Source: Ignelater luminosus
Lineage: Eukaryota > Arthropoda > Insecta > Coleoptera > Elateridae
DNA: 64,000 nt
Assembly (NCBI GenBank): GCA_011009095.1
Contig: VTPC01000463.1
Span: 250,976 to 314,975, forward strand
Direction of reading: 5' to 3'
The translations under genes and the position numbers were made by a program. This document shows, in pieces, positions 38,993 through 50,376 of the stretch; the first letter of the stretch is position 1, and each line of letters begins with the position of its first letter. The notes below the pieces were generated by a model. That model saw only the letters and a program-made list of their open reading frames with translations. It was not told the DNA's origin and did no database searches.

Positions 38993-39370
38993 TAAAGAAA
39001 CGTTTTTTCCGATACGATGGTCGGGTGAATTGCTAAAAATGTATTTAAAAACCATTTGTACACAGTTATGTTATGATAAATGTGCTATCGAGAAGGCTAT
39101 TTTACCTCGCGAGCGCTAGTGAATCAACAGGACATGATTACCACTTCACACTGTCATGAGTCGGCTTTGATAAAAATTATTTCAGAAATGCAATTTTTAA
39201 TTAGAATTACATTTGGAAAACTTCGTTTTACTCGTAAACACTTCATCCCATGAAACAGAAATACAAAAATAACCTTTTTTTGAAAGATCGTAGTACAAGT
39301 TTTAACTCTACATATTCTTTTGAGAAATTGTTTGTCTTATTTTATATGTATGTAGAAAATAATTTACAGT

Positions 39371-39515
39371 AAGGACCGGCTTCAGACGTTATGCCAGTAA
39401 GGTAAGGGGACGCACAAATCGCTCTGAAAGACAAATGGAATACATAATTTAGATATGTTGATTCTGGGAGCGCCGACACAGTCCTACCCAACATTTTGCA
39501 TGCGTTATCATTAAG
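39371..39515 (+). repeat. Unclassified dispersed repeat, copy A
   Basis: Contains GACCGGCTTCAGACGTTATG then CCAGTAAG, and, after about 80 bases, GCGCCGACACAG and CCCAACATTTTGCATGCGTT. The same blocks in the same order occur in copies B (43205-43365) and C (50260-50376). Non-coding. Confidence 0.55.
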
Positions 39516-39582
39516 TGGTGTCTCATTTCAATTTTCTTAAGAATTATGTGGAATTCTAAAATAAAAGATTCAAGTATCGAGT

Positions 39583-40014
39583 TTTATTTTGTTGTATTCT
39601 TGTTGTTTGTTTATCTACTGTTACACCATCGTACTGGCTCAATGGATCGACTGGTATCATGAACCAATCTCTCGTGTTTGAGCTTACAGAAGACCATATC
39701 TTTTTTCATTTCACTTCTGAGGTACGAACTTGCATAAACTGTGAATTCCCTTTGTCTAGAACAGCAGTATCGCAAATTTCTGTGTTCCAAAGCTTGCTTT
39801 TTTGCTTTATGAACAACATATGAATCAAAACGATTTGTCTCCGTCTTCACACGAATAAAATCCACATGAAATCTGATTAAAATATTTTGATAAGACCAAG
39901 GCGTAAAATCTATTTTATTTTTCTTGGAACAATTTCTTAGCGGTTTAGCCAAGAAGCTGTGAACAAATTCTTCTGACTTCTGAAGATTACTTTTTCTGAA
40001 TTTGTCATTCAAAC
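39583..40014 (-). CDS. Possible terminal exon with poly(A) signal, unrecognised
   Basis: On the minus strand a pyrimidine-rich tract (ccttctcccgtttccctttcaag) is an excellent 3' splice site and would start an exon at 40014. From there one frame is open for 133 codons to the stop at 39611-39613, and AATAAA (39583-39588) lies about 25 bases beyond. The peptide is strongly basic and Lys/Arg-rich (KSNLQKSEEF, HKAKKQALEHRNLRYC, SEMKKDMVFCKLKHERL), with no signal peptide or membrane segment; no domain is recognised. Acceptor, long frame, stop and poly(A) signal in the right order argue for a terminal coding exon. The nearest alternative is an old repeat-derived frame. Upstream exons were not found. 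Confidence 0.35.
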
Positions 40015-40639
40015 CTTGAAAGGGAAACGGGAGAAGGCACCTTCAAGAATCTTTTGTATTATTCATTACTATTTATCATCCCTTCTTCTACTTTAGCTAA
40101 TTTAAACAAAACCGCAGTAAAAGTTGCTCAGCTCAGATATCTACAAACTCTTAATTTCGATCAAAAAGTTATATTACAATTTGTACAACGATGTCTACCC
40201 TGGTATGGTCCCAGGCAGGGTTAGGTTTAGACTGGCAAGATCATAACTTCCAAATGTCTAGATGCTTGGCCTTGTGTAAATCTCTGCCTGCCCATCGTAC
40301 TGTTTGAACAACTCATACTTTTTGAAATGCCCTGGGCTTCGGTTTTACTCTTATGAACTGCTTGGGTTGAATAGGTTAAGTTATTCTAAGCGATGAAGTT
40401 TCTCGTATTAACTGTTATTTATGTAAATATCTTTACTTTCAGTTTTCTAGATCTGGAGATTTTTCATATTGCTTGGGGTAAGGTGTAGAAGAAGCTAGTT
40501 TACAATAATTTTATATCTCTACTCCTGATTACGATATCGAAAGTAAAAATTAGTCTTCTCCTGATATGCTATATAACATATTCCAGTGTCTAAGGAGCAT
40601 TATATCACAAATACGCATTATTTATATGCTGAATAATAT

Positions 40640-40762
40640 ACATCTTGGTTTGCAAGGCGTGCGCAAACCAAATAGTTACATTGAGCGGCTATGCATTAGT
40701 GAGTAACCCTTTTTATTTAAGCTGTGTTGTATAAAACACCGGTGGTTTGCAAGCCAAGGTGT
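40640..40762. repeat. Short inverted-repeat element, MITE-like
   Basis: ACATCTTGGTTTGCAAGG at 40640-40657 and GGTTTGCAAGCCAAGGTGT at 40744-40762 are inverted copies with about three mismatches. The 120-base span is non-coding. The left arm also forms a small local hairpin (GGTTTGC...GCAAACC). Confidence 0.35.
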
Positions 40763-42889
40763 TTGTGCTGTTGTGATACCTACAAAACTTACAACTCACA
40801 CCGTTTTACTTAGCTATGCATTTGTACTTGACCATAATTTGCTAATGGCTTTGAAGCTCTTGATAAATTAAGATAATTCAGATTTTAGAACTTTGGTTAA
40901 GTTTCATATTTTCATATCATAGTTTTATACGTTTAAGCTTATTTGATTGTTTTTTTGCAAATGTTTTTCTGTAAAAAACTGCGTAAGGTTCTAGATTTTA
41001 ATTCTTGTATTTGTGTAGGTATCTGCCGGTATTTAAAATTATTCCATTGATCTTTTTATTATGCGTAGTTGTTTAAAGTCTCAATAACAATCAGAAGTAT
41101 TTTTATTTGCAAAATCAAGTTTTCTCTATCACTGCTTTTAATATTTAATTTCTACCTTTTTTGGCCATTCCATTTTTAAATCGAAAGATCATTGAATAAT
41201 TCCCAGATTTTAAATTTTAAATGCTTTGGATTAACATCATGTTTTTGACATTCAATTTTTTGTGCTAACTCTCTCATAAATATTTCAAAAACGACTTTTT
41301 TGTTGTTCTACAGAAAAACAAAAAATAGATTAACTTTCCGTATAAAAGTACAATACGTTATTCTTAACGTAATGTTTTAAGCGAAAAAATATTCATATCA
41401 TGTACTGAACCCGTTTGTGATGTTACGTACATCCCTGCACTTTAATTAAAACTTTGCTCTGCGGACAATGAAAAGACATAAAACTTATTAAATCGCAAGC
41501 GTGCAAGCTCGAGATTGCTCTTTCGAGAAATGTTAAGTTCATTCTTAATTTCTATGCGCAGCTTGTCAGCGAACTGTAAGTGCAGATAACGATAACAGTC
41601 TTGGATTCTTTATAAAACTAGAAATTTGAAGTAATGGCAAACTGTTTTAGAGATTAATCGAAGCAAAAGATTTATGTGTTTGTTACAACGTATAACAACG
41701 TGCAGACCATGTCGAAATTTTAATAATCGAGTACAAGTAGATAACTTTCTGATGGGTGTGTAGTTGGAAATAATTACCGTCTACTAAGCAAACTTTAAAA
41801 TTGGTAATGACTATGTTTAAAAATTTGTTTGGAATAGATTTTCAAACATTAGAAAGATCTACTTTGCGAGATGATTTATTACTTTGATATTAAAATATTT
41901 ATTAAAAAAATGTAAAAAACGCGGAAGCCGTGATGGTATTGTAGAAGTAAGGAGGCTCTTATGAGTTATGCGCTTTCTTAGATCGAATCTAAATGGTATT
42001 ATCACGACTTATATCGTTTTAAAATATTATAATAATCGTAAATCGCTTATGCATGAAACAAATCGCCCGATATGAGAATGGCTCATTATACAGAAAATGG
42101 ATAATGCACACCCGTCTACTTGTAGTTATGAAATAAAAATAAAAATTAGTTTTGCATCCAATCGAGCAAATCGCTGGTTAATTATCAAACTTATACCACA
42201 ATCACTTAAGAGTGGCACAAATAATTACATTTTCTTTTAATTTATTCAAATCTCTTCGATCTCTTAACACGCATAAACAAAATTACTACAGCAAGTATAC
42301 ATTCAAGTCCTGTTTGCTTAACACTATGATTTCTGCCTTACCAGTTCAAGGCTGTGGGATGTGGTTGTTAAACCTTCAGAACTCAATAATTATTTTTCTT
42401 GGTATAAAATTAAAATGGGCCCGGTATTTAAATTAGTTTGCTGACCAATTTGCATGCTGAGCTGAATTATATATTAAGTTACTCTAGAACAACACCGTTT
42501 TTCGATTCGTCCAATCAAAATTTATTTCGGAATTGGATAAAATTTATTACGAACCATCAGCTGGACAACTAGAATATTATTACGGCCTCCTATAATTATG
42601 TGAACAGTTTCTGATCACGGTTGCGGGCGGGTGGAGCCCTTACTGCTGTGAACTTTACCGGGATCAAATACTATCGATAGTGCTCGTTACTCATTTTATT
42701 TATTTAGTCATGATGCTCTCTTTAGCAGCTTTTAATGTTATCGATACTCTTTGGGTGGGTGGCTTCTTTGTAATCCTTTTTCTGCAATTAGTTTCCAATT
42801 TTATTCTTAATTATAATCAAGTCGTGATTTTCTATTATAAAACCTTTAAAGCATGTAATGTAGAAAAAAGATCAACAACTAAATAGAGA

Positions 42890-43204
42890 TGTAGGATGCA
42901 AAAGTAACAATCAAAATGGATCTTTTGAAAATTTGAGCGTACGAAATTTTTTGACTCTTTTCAAGTTTTTTATGGGCTTTTGCAAGGCTAGATTGTAATC
43001 AGAATCTTTCTAGAGTGAGAACCTTTTTCTAACAAGGTGCATTTTTACAAAAAAATAATTCTACATAGAACAATTTAAAATAAAATAAAAACTTAGCTCT
43101 TAACTAGCCAAATAAACAGAAAACATGATCTCTATTATCATTATACATGTCGAGTCAAATCTTTTTTAAGATTTGATTAAAACAGATTAAGCGCACCAAA
43201 ACGT
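42890..43204. other. Gene-free stretch
   Basis: AT-rich, nothing recognised. Confidence 0.4.
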
Positions 43205-43365
43205 GATAGGCAAGGCTGGCATCAAACATTAAGCCAGTAAGACGATTACTGTATGGGGGCGTAGCAATCGGTAAAGAGAGATCTAAACTGTAATGACAAA
43301 TACCATAAATAGTTTAGATTGGTTAATTCAGAGGGCATCAAGCATTTTGCGCGTATCATCAAACT
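43205..43365 (+). repeat. Unclassified dispersed repeat, copy B
   Basis: AAGGCTGGCATCAAACATTA then GCCAGTAAG, a TAGTTTAGATTGGTT block, and CAAGCATTTTGCGCG align with copies A and C. It carries about 20 more bases between the first and second blocks than the others (GGGGGCGTAGCAATCGG). Confidence 0.5.
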
Positions 43366-43609
43366 CTATCACAAAAGAAAAGCCGCACTTCCTGTAACAA
43401 ATACTTTAGGTGAAGTTTCAAAATGAGAGATGTAAGTAATGTGTTTAATTTTCATCATCATATTCATGTGGTTTGCTTATTATTTCTCAATATTCTGTGA
43501 GCTTCTTCATTTTTTCTTCATTTTATATGGGAAGCACTGGCACATAGTTTTTGGTCCGAATTTCCATTGTGCAATCGGAAATATGGTCAGTTGTATCAAC
43601 ATAATTCGA

Positions 43610-43682
43610 TTTTAATCAAGATTGAACTGCATAGAGGCAATTGTTCCAATAATCGTTTCCATGCAGTTGAACATTGATTAAA
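43610..43682 (+). ncRNA. Pre-miRNA-sized hairpin candidate
   Basis: TTTAATCAAG...AACTGCAT at 43611-43632 pairs with ATGCAGTT...TTGATTAAA at 43660-43682, giving about 17 paired bases with a small internal mismatch of about five positions and a loop of about 27 bases. Size and shape fit a miRNA precursor, but many inverted repeats would also qualify and no expression evidence exists. It could instead be a relic of a small transposon. Confidence 0.2.
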
Positions 43683-45419
43683 GTTTGAACTTGGTACAAC
43701 CGGCGCTTCGCAATTTAATTGGCCAGTTCCGCTGGCACATGGTCGGAATTTACCGTGTATCAACTCTACGGTGTCCAATGTTGGACTTTGCCTTCCATTA
43801 ACATTTTAAAAACATTTAATACAAACACTGGTTGGTCTGCGCAACTCGACCGGCTACCCCCAGTGTCCAAAATTGAAAAGTTCATTTTATTTGATTTTGC
43901 CTTGTCATTATTTTATTATAGTACCTATGTGGCTTTTGGTGGTGCCTTTTTGTCTATCGATAGATCTCATTTAGCTTACTTTGTTTCTTGATTTTGTTCT
44001 ATTTATCTAGTTTTAACGATTACTACTGTATTCTAAAACAGTTGATATTGTTGCTGCTAAGTTTTAATTGGAAAATACTAAAAGGCACGCGGAATTTTAA
44101 ATTTAGAAATTTCTTAATGATGATGTTTTCTGAAATATAATTTATTTCATATTTTTCCACATAAGAAGAAGTTTATTTCAAAAAGCAAATAAAGTAAACA
44201 GTTTTCCAGCTTCGTTACTTTACTCTCTGGAGAACAACATCTACACAAATTGTAATAGCAATAATTGCAAAAATAAACTTATTGGAATCCACAGAAAATA
44301 GGTATAATTTCCCATGGTAACAACTGCTGTACGGAATTATTATAAAATAAGTCAAATTATTTCATTTTCTTTGAAAATTGAAAACCCCAAAAATTAAGGT
44401 TTCTTGTGATTCGTCCATTTTTTAAGATCAGAAAATACAGTAATAAGAATCAACTATTAAATCATATCTTTTCTCTTAATCAATACATGTTGAATTACCT
44501 CAAAAGTTAAAAATCAAATCAGAATGTTGATACAGCAGCAAAAATATTTATTTTGTAAGAATATTTTCGTGTAAACCCGTATGTAAAAGAACCCTTCAAT
44601 ATAGCTATGGATTATTGAAAGTGTTATATGTAAAATGACTCTATGTATTACAGCTAACAGGGCAATAGATTGTTTAAAGAGCAATCTATAATGATTTGAT
44701 AATAAATAAATTTGATAGTAAATAGGAACGGTGCATAAAAGGTTGGGGTAGCGAAGTTTGGATTTTTCTCTACAGCTTTGATTGTTTTTTTTCAAAATCA
44801 ACATCTCAAAAGCAGATATTTAATTATCTAACCATGCTTTATAAACTGAATATACAGAGTGTAGAATTGGTTCGCGGACTATTGGGTTCTTACAAAAATT
44901 GCAGTTTAATTTTTTTCCGGTTTAGGAAGAATGAAACTAACAAATAATAACATGTACAGGTATAGTAATCTTTTCTCTACAGAGACTCAATATTTTCTTT
45001 TTCTTCAACTAAAATAATTAGGGAAGCAAATAATTAAAATTTAGATATTCACTATTAAATTCCAAGATCAAGTTATTTGCTTACCATAACAACAACATTT
45101 TTATAGATTTGATCCAATTATTTAATGTTTCGGAAAGTTTCTATTAATTTATTGGCTAATGTTAGTTTTTTCCTTCTTCTATTTTCCAGACACAAATGTT
45201 CTATTCAATACAATTTCTTTTTGCCTTTTAACTACATCACTTTCAAATTGTCTGTTTACTTGCATTTGTTACATCATTTTCTTATGTTTTTGTCTTTGTT
45301 CTTTTAGTATATTTACAGAAATGTGAAGACTAGCCCATGCTTGATAGATTCTTTATGTGTTCAACATTTCTAAATGTTTCATTTATGACTGTAATCTTAC
45401 TTTTAATTGTTTGGTTTAA

Positions 45420-46078
45420 AGCGTCCCACCGTAGTGGAGGAGGTACACGTGGAAGACTGCTAAAATACTGCACTTAATGGCGCAAACATGAAACTTGACA
45501 TACTCATTAAGAATACCCTTTTAGAACATATAACTTCTAGTACTTTTCAGAATTGGCCCAAAAACAAAATGGTGGTTTTCCAAAATAGCAACTGTAACGC
45601 TGCATGATGCTTGGGCATTGGTGACGATAATTCTCTTCTTTCTCTTGTAGACTCGGTATTTGTGACTGACCAAAAAATATGTCTCAATCTCAGAATGCTT
45701 CTTCAATAGACTGGGTAAAAGTGCTACTTATACCAAACTGAATCAAAACAATCCCTTGTTTACAAAACTCAAATAAGTCCTACTGTAATGTAAGATACTT
45801 GCCGACAGAAGGGAATCCGCCTTAGTTTGCACCTCTAAATCTTTTTTTCAATAAATGTTAAATGATAACGTGGAAGATGCTTCTATTTGTAACAAGGCGA
45901 AATACAAGTTCGAAAAGACTTAGTCAAAATTGATTAAGAACAACAGACAGTGGAATGGAGCTACAAAGCAATAGAGCAAGAGTGGTACCGGTTAATACCT
46001 GCAAAATTTCTTGTGCAAAGATGGCTCCGTTTGGAAACAGTCCTTAGAAAATGTCGTGATTCAAACTATTTGACATGA
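45420..46078 (+). pseudogene. Tc1-like transposase relic (C-terminal half)
   Basis: Blocks in family order with frame changes: SGGGTRG near 45430 (family: HGGGSVMVWG), then an open run with NGANMKLDIL, KNTLLEHITSST and NKMVVFQNSN up to 45609 (family: vFQQDNAPCHTA), and near the end AIEQEWYRLIPAKF and RLETVLRKC with a stop at 46076-46078 (family: IPxxxxxxLVxSMPRRLxxVIxxxG). The second catalytic Asp (FQQD) is absent. The segment that should hold SPDLNPIENLW between about 45620 and 45900 is not recognisable and may be replaced by an insertion. Not functional. Confidence 0.65.
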
Positions 46079-46939
46079 AATAAAATTCTTGCTACTCTCA
46101 ATAGCGCTGATCTAGTAGCGTAAGAAACCAAATATTATTTTCAGGGTTTAAGTAACCTGTACAATCGATGTGGGGCTCAATGGGACAAGGAAGGCAAATC
46201 AGATTTAAACCCAAATAAAATGTTGTAGAACCGATGGAGTATGGTATATTCAAGAGAAGCTGGAAAATAAGGATTCGAAATATGTTTTCAGATCCATATG
46301 CAAAGAGAAACTAAGACGTCTGCGTGGTACAAGAAAAATTCAAGGTTACTAATAAGCAAAAAAGGAAGAACACTCTTCTGCACTAAAATGCCAACATTTT
46401 CAGTAACGCTGTTCCAAAAAATTCTGGCTGTGCTTTTCTGGCCTTCTATCGTTTAGTCAGTTTACTTTGTAGAAAAATCGCTAAATCCCGTGTTGTTTTT
46501 TAAGGCAGATTTGAGAAAAGGGCATAGGAAGAGGGCATACTTCCTACTCTATTCGCAGTTTTTTGCATTTTTTTTCATTGTTCCAGTGTAACCAGAAAAA
46601 GAGAATAAATGAAACCGACATATGCAATACGGGTAGACAAAAAAAAGAGAACCGCTCTTGTTCCTGTATCCGACCCCACATATAAGCGAGACGCATTTCT
46701 ATACGGATTGTCTGTTATCTCATTCCGCTCTGTGTACTCCTGGGGTTAATAGTATGAAGAGAAAGGTGCCTTCTGCACACACAATCTGCAGAACAGTATC
46801 TTCACCGTTGTTTCGTACGATAACATCGACCACAAGCCCAGATGTATAACAGAACAGGGTTTGTTGTACGGCACGAGCATTTCTGTTTTCCAAATACTGA
46901 CGTTATTGAACTCTGATGTTACCACATTATTGACAACAA

Positions 46940-47765
46940 CATTTAACAATACAGACCTCTTTGGCAAATTACGGCTTCCAATCTTGAAGGAATCGTCTGG
47001 ACAGGTTGTCTTTTTTGGTGTAATTTTACTCCATACTTTTAAAATTATTTTGTTCTCATTAGATGATTACGAAGCTGGCCTTTTATTTTGCCCCATAAGT
47101 TTTCTGTTGGAGATAGATCTGGACTATTGCTAACTCGGTCTATGAGGGGAATGTTATTTTCCTGCAGTCAATTTTGCTGAAAGATACAGTGTTCTTCATT
47201 AGTTTGAAATTTAGGAATTGATGATATTAATTGATCTTCCCGGATGATTTTGTATTTTTTGGCGTCAATAGTATCATTAATAAATAGCAGATTGCCAACT
47301 CCCTGGCTAGACATCCATTCCCATACTATGAGTGTTGCAAAGAGTTTTACCTTCTTGACTAAGCAAGCAGGCCTTTGAAGAGCTCGTTCTTTGCTATCAC
47401 CAACGCAGATTCAAAGCGAGATTTATTGCTCCAAATAATAAGATCTCATTGTTGATTTGTCTAATTTAAATGTTTTTGCCCCAAAATCAACGAGCTTCCT
47501 TTGTTTACAAGTCAATAAGAGCTTTTCTTTTGTCTAAAAAGACGATAATGAAGTAAATATTGTAGGTAAATAACGCACAGAGTGTGCTGTGTAAAAGTTG
47601 TATCTCATTTTATTTATTTTCCTACTGCAAGTGGAGACTAAGATGCGCCTTCTTAATGCTTCACCCCAGAAAACAGACAGAAGTTCATATCCTGCAGCGC
47701 TTTTAAATCTCTTGCGTTCAACGTGTCTGGTCGATCAATCCTTCTTCTGTACAACATAGAACCAT
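46940..47765 (-). pseudogene. Tc1-like transposase relic, second family
   Basis: On the minus strand: an N-terminal DRPDTLNARD near 47730 (family: GRPRKLTxRD), a TKEAR and IIWSNKSRFES region near 47420-47510 (family: IIWSDESKF, with the first catalytic Asp altered to Asn), VWEWMSSQGVGNL and INDTIDAKKY, IFQQN followed by a stop, then LQENNIPLID and NSPDLSPTENLWGKIKGQLR, and RLEAVICQRG near the end. The Glu of the DD34E triad (PTENLW) is kept, but the QQD-GAPCHTA stretch is missing through a short deletion. It faces the other Tc1-like relic (45420-46078) but differs in sequence and is a separate insertion. Confidence 0.75.
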
Positions 47766-50259
47766 ACTTAATATAGTTACTAGAGATTGTTTTTATGGTA
47801 GAATAAAAATAAGTCTTGGCAATATTGTAACAACAACAACAAACTAAGTAATCACAATGCTTACACCTGTTTGAATCTACATATAATGGTTAGACATATT
47901 GTGGTTCTTTTAAGGTAAGATCAATGATGACGTAACAAATTATTATAGAGTTCCTCGTGCAACTTCTTTATTAATTTCTATAGTCCTTATTTTGGTACGG
48001 TTCACTTAAATCTAGTTTACTGTTTTTAACTACATACATAAACCAAGAGTTGGAGTTGATGATTCTTTTATCCTCAAAGGTATCTAAGAAGGCAATAGTT
48101 ATGGTTGATGTTTAAGATTTGGATTTTTGAAATTAAACATAACAATCGACGACACAAATCTAATTTAATCAATTTTCAAATATAGTTTTAAGGTAGCTTT
48201 TAGTCCCACCCTTATTTACGCAGTAATCTTCTAAGTGTTTCAATTATTAAATGTAATTCACAATAAGAAAACGAAATACCGATAAGGTTAAAGCATCTCA
48301 AAATTCAAAACTAAACTGATTGAATTTATGAAAACATTATCGTTAACATCTGTGGAGATCTTGGTTGCTGTTATCAACCTGAATATTTTAATTAATTTTA
48401 TGGGCATTCCAAAAAAATGCATTAAAGAATAAAGTGATGTTTTAGCGAAGTCTAAAATAGTAATATAGACATGTAATGCGTGTCTAAAAAACTTGCAGAG
48501 TATCATAATTATAAATAATAATAAACAACTTAAAAGAAAGAGAAAAATCCAAGCGGCTGGTAAAATAATATTTTAAAACTTGGAATAGGTAATTTTGTTT
48601 TGCTAACGAGGTTGGAATGCCTAAAAATATAATATATAATAAAAGAAAAACACAATGTAACATTAAATAATTATCAAATAACAACACTAAAAATTGTTTT
48701 AATAATATAATAATGTGTGTCTCTCTTATAGTGACGAATTTAGGGCAGGTCAGTTCTTCAAGACAAACCAGTTTAAGTTTAGGTTCACACGGAATATATA
48801 GACTTTAGAATTCAGTAATTAAGTCGTGTTTTTTTTTTGTTTAAGTAGCAATTAGTAATGATGGTCAAAATTGTTTGCCGTTTATTGACTATAAAGTTTT
48901 TTTCAAATTAGCTTAATTCTTTCATATTCCTTTTAATGCTCCTATAATAATTATTATTTAGAAAAATTTGAACAAATTTATCTTCCCACGTTGTATTCAC
49001 AAACAATTTAAATTTGAAGATAATTGTTTAAAATTGTCTTTTCATTTACTCTAATCAAATAAAGAAAAGAACGAACTGAAGTTTACATTTTTTACTCTAC
49101 CAAATTATGAAATTCTTCATTAATTACCCTTAAAGTTAAATCGTACTAAATTAAGTCCCTAATTAGCATATCCGCACATTAATATGGCATTACGAATGAG
49201 CATAAATTACAATTCCCATCGTTACTTTAAATAAATGAATAATCAAAAATCCAAGAAGAACACGGCAGTTGAATATGTAATTTTTCCGACATTTTGATCG
49301 GAAGAAGTACGATTTTTACGTCATAAATTTCCTGCTTACGTGTCCATCCGTCTTTTCACACTAATACTGTTACGTTCAATTTCATAAACCAATTTTAAAA
49401 TTAAGCAAATAACTTTAATAAAATTATCAAACTCTCAAGAACATTGTAATTCATTTTTCATCAACGCTAATTGTTACTGTAATTGTCTGAAAGAAGCTCA
49501 CACGCTACTCAAACACTCGTTAGTGGACATTGTTAATTATATGGCGCTTTTCTTTAAGCTTTTTGATCTTGTTTATTTGTAAATACCGCCGACACTCCTC
49601 CCCTGTCAAAGGACATCTTATTAAAATGTCTCGTTTTGTAGCGTGAAAAGTAAAGAGTCCAAAAGATAGCTAAGCTTTTTCGCGGGAAAAGAAAGAGATA
49701 ATGCTTTGTTGTTACAACGGTAATAGTGTAATTGCTCGTTCTAATTATTTTAATAAATTTAGGTAAAACTGAAGGTTTTTAAAGTTAATTTTTGCTAAAT
49801 TATAATTGGGAGTATAGAATATTTATGCAGTTTAATACGCCTAACGTTATTTTAGTCTACGTATTCTCTCTAGTAATTTAGGTGTCTGATAGGTATATAA
49901 CAATTTTGGCAAAATCCTGTAAATAGAGCAGACAGAAAGGAAATTCTGAATAACTCTCGAATGTTGCTTTATTGACAGAAATGATTATCCAAGTAAAAAT
50001 ATTGCTATTGTCAGTCAAAGCCTGAAAGAATATTCAATGAAGCTCTGTTTAAGCAAATTCAGAATTAAGAGAAGAATCAGGTCATTCTTGGAGAATTATG
50101 AGTTGTTATCTTCAGTTGGTGTAAGAGACGAAGTGACGGCACAAAATTTCGCAAAAGCTTACCAATCTCTATGCTCACAATAATTTAATCTCTAGATCTC
50201 AACCTCAAATATTGTATGGTTTAAACAGTAGACGGTTTTGGCAATCAAACTGGCATCAT
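47766..50259. other. Gene-free stretch
   Basis: Very AT-rich, especially 48240-49460. Open frames at 48288-48506 and 48484-48687 are hydrophobic by AT bias only. Nothing recognised. Confidence 0.5.
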
Positions 50260-50376
50260 CAAGGTCGGCCCTAGACATTACTCCAGTGAAGCAATACAAT
50301 AAACAGTTTAGATACATTTATCCAGATGGCAATGGCGCCAAAGTAGTATACACCCAACATTCTGCATATGTTATTC
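50260..50376 (+). repeat. Unclassified dispersed repeat, copy C
   Basis: AAGGTCGGCCCTAGACATTA then CTCCAGTGAAG, CAGTTTAGATA, GGCGCCAAAGTAG and CACCCAACATTCTGCATATG align with copy A almost block for block. Downstream similarity between about 50690-50800 and 40195-40310 (for example CTAAATGTTTAGCTTG versus CAAATGTCTAGATGCTTG) suggests copies A and C may be parts of a longer element. Confidence 0.5.

Noticed and set aside
42672-43962. Two TATCGATA sites (42672-42679 and 43955-43962), the DREF-type element
   Set aside because: At this base composition about two or three copies are expected by chance in 64 kb, and neither is beside another promoter signal.
46681-46720. TATAAG with GC-richer downstream sequence
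   Set aside because: No initiator at the expected distance; lies between two transposon relics.
46861-47133. 90-codon plus-strand frame
   Set aside because: Antisense of the Tc1-like relic, whose motifs are on the minus strand.
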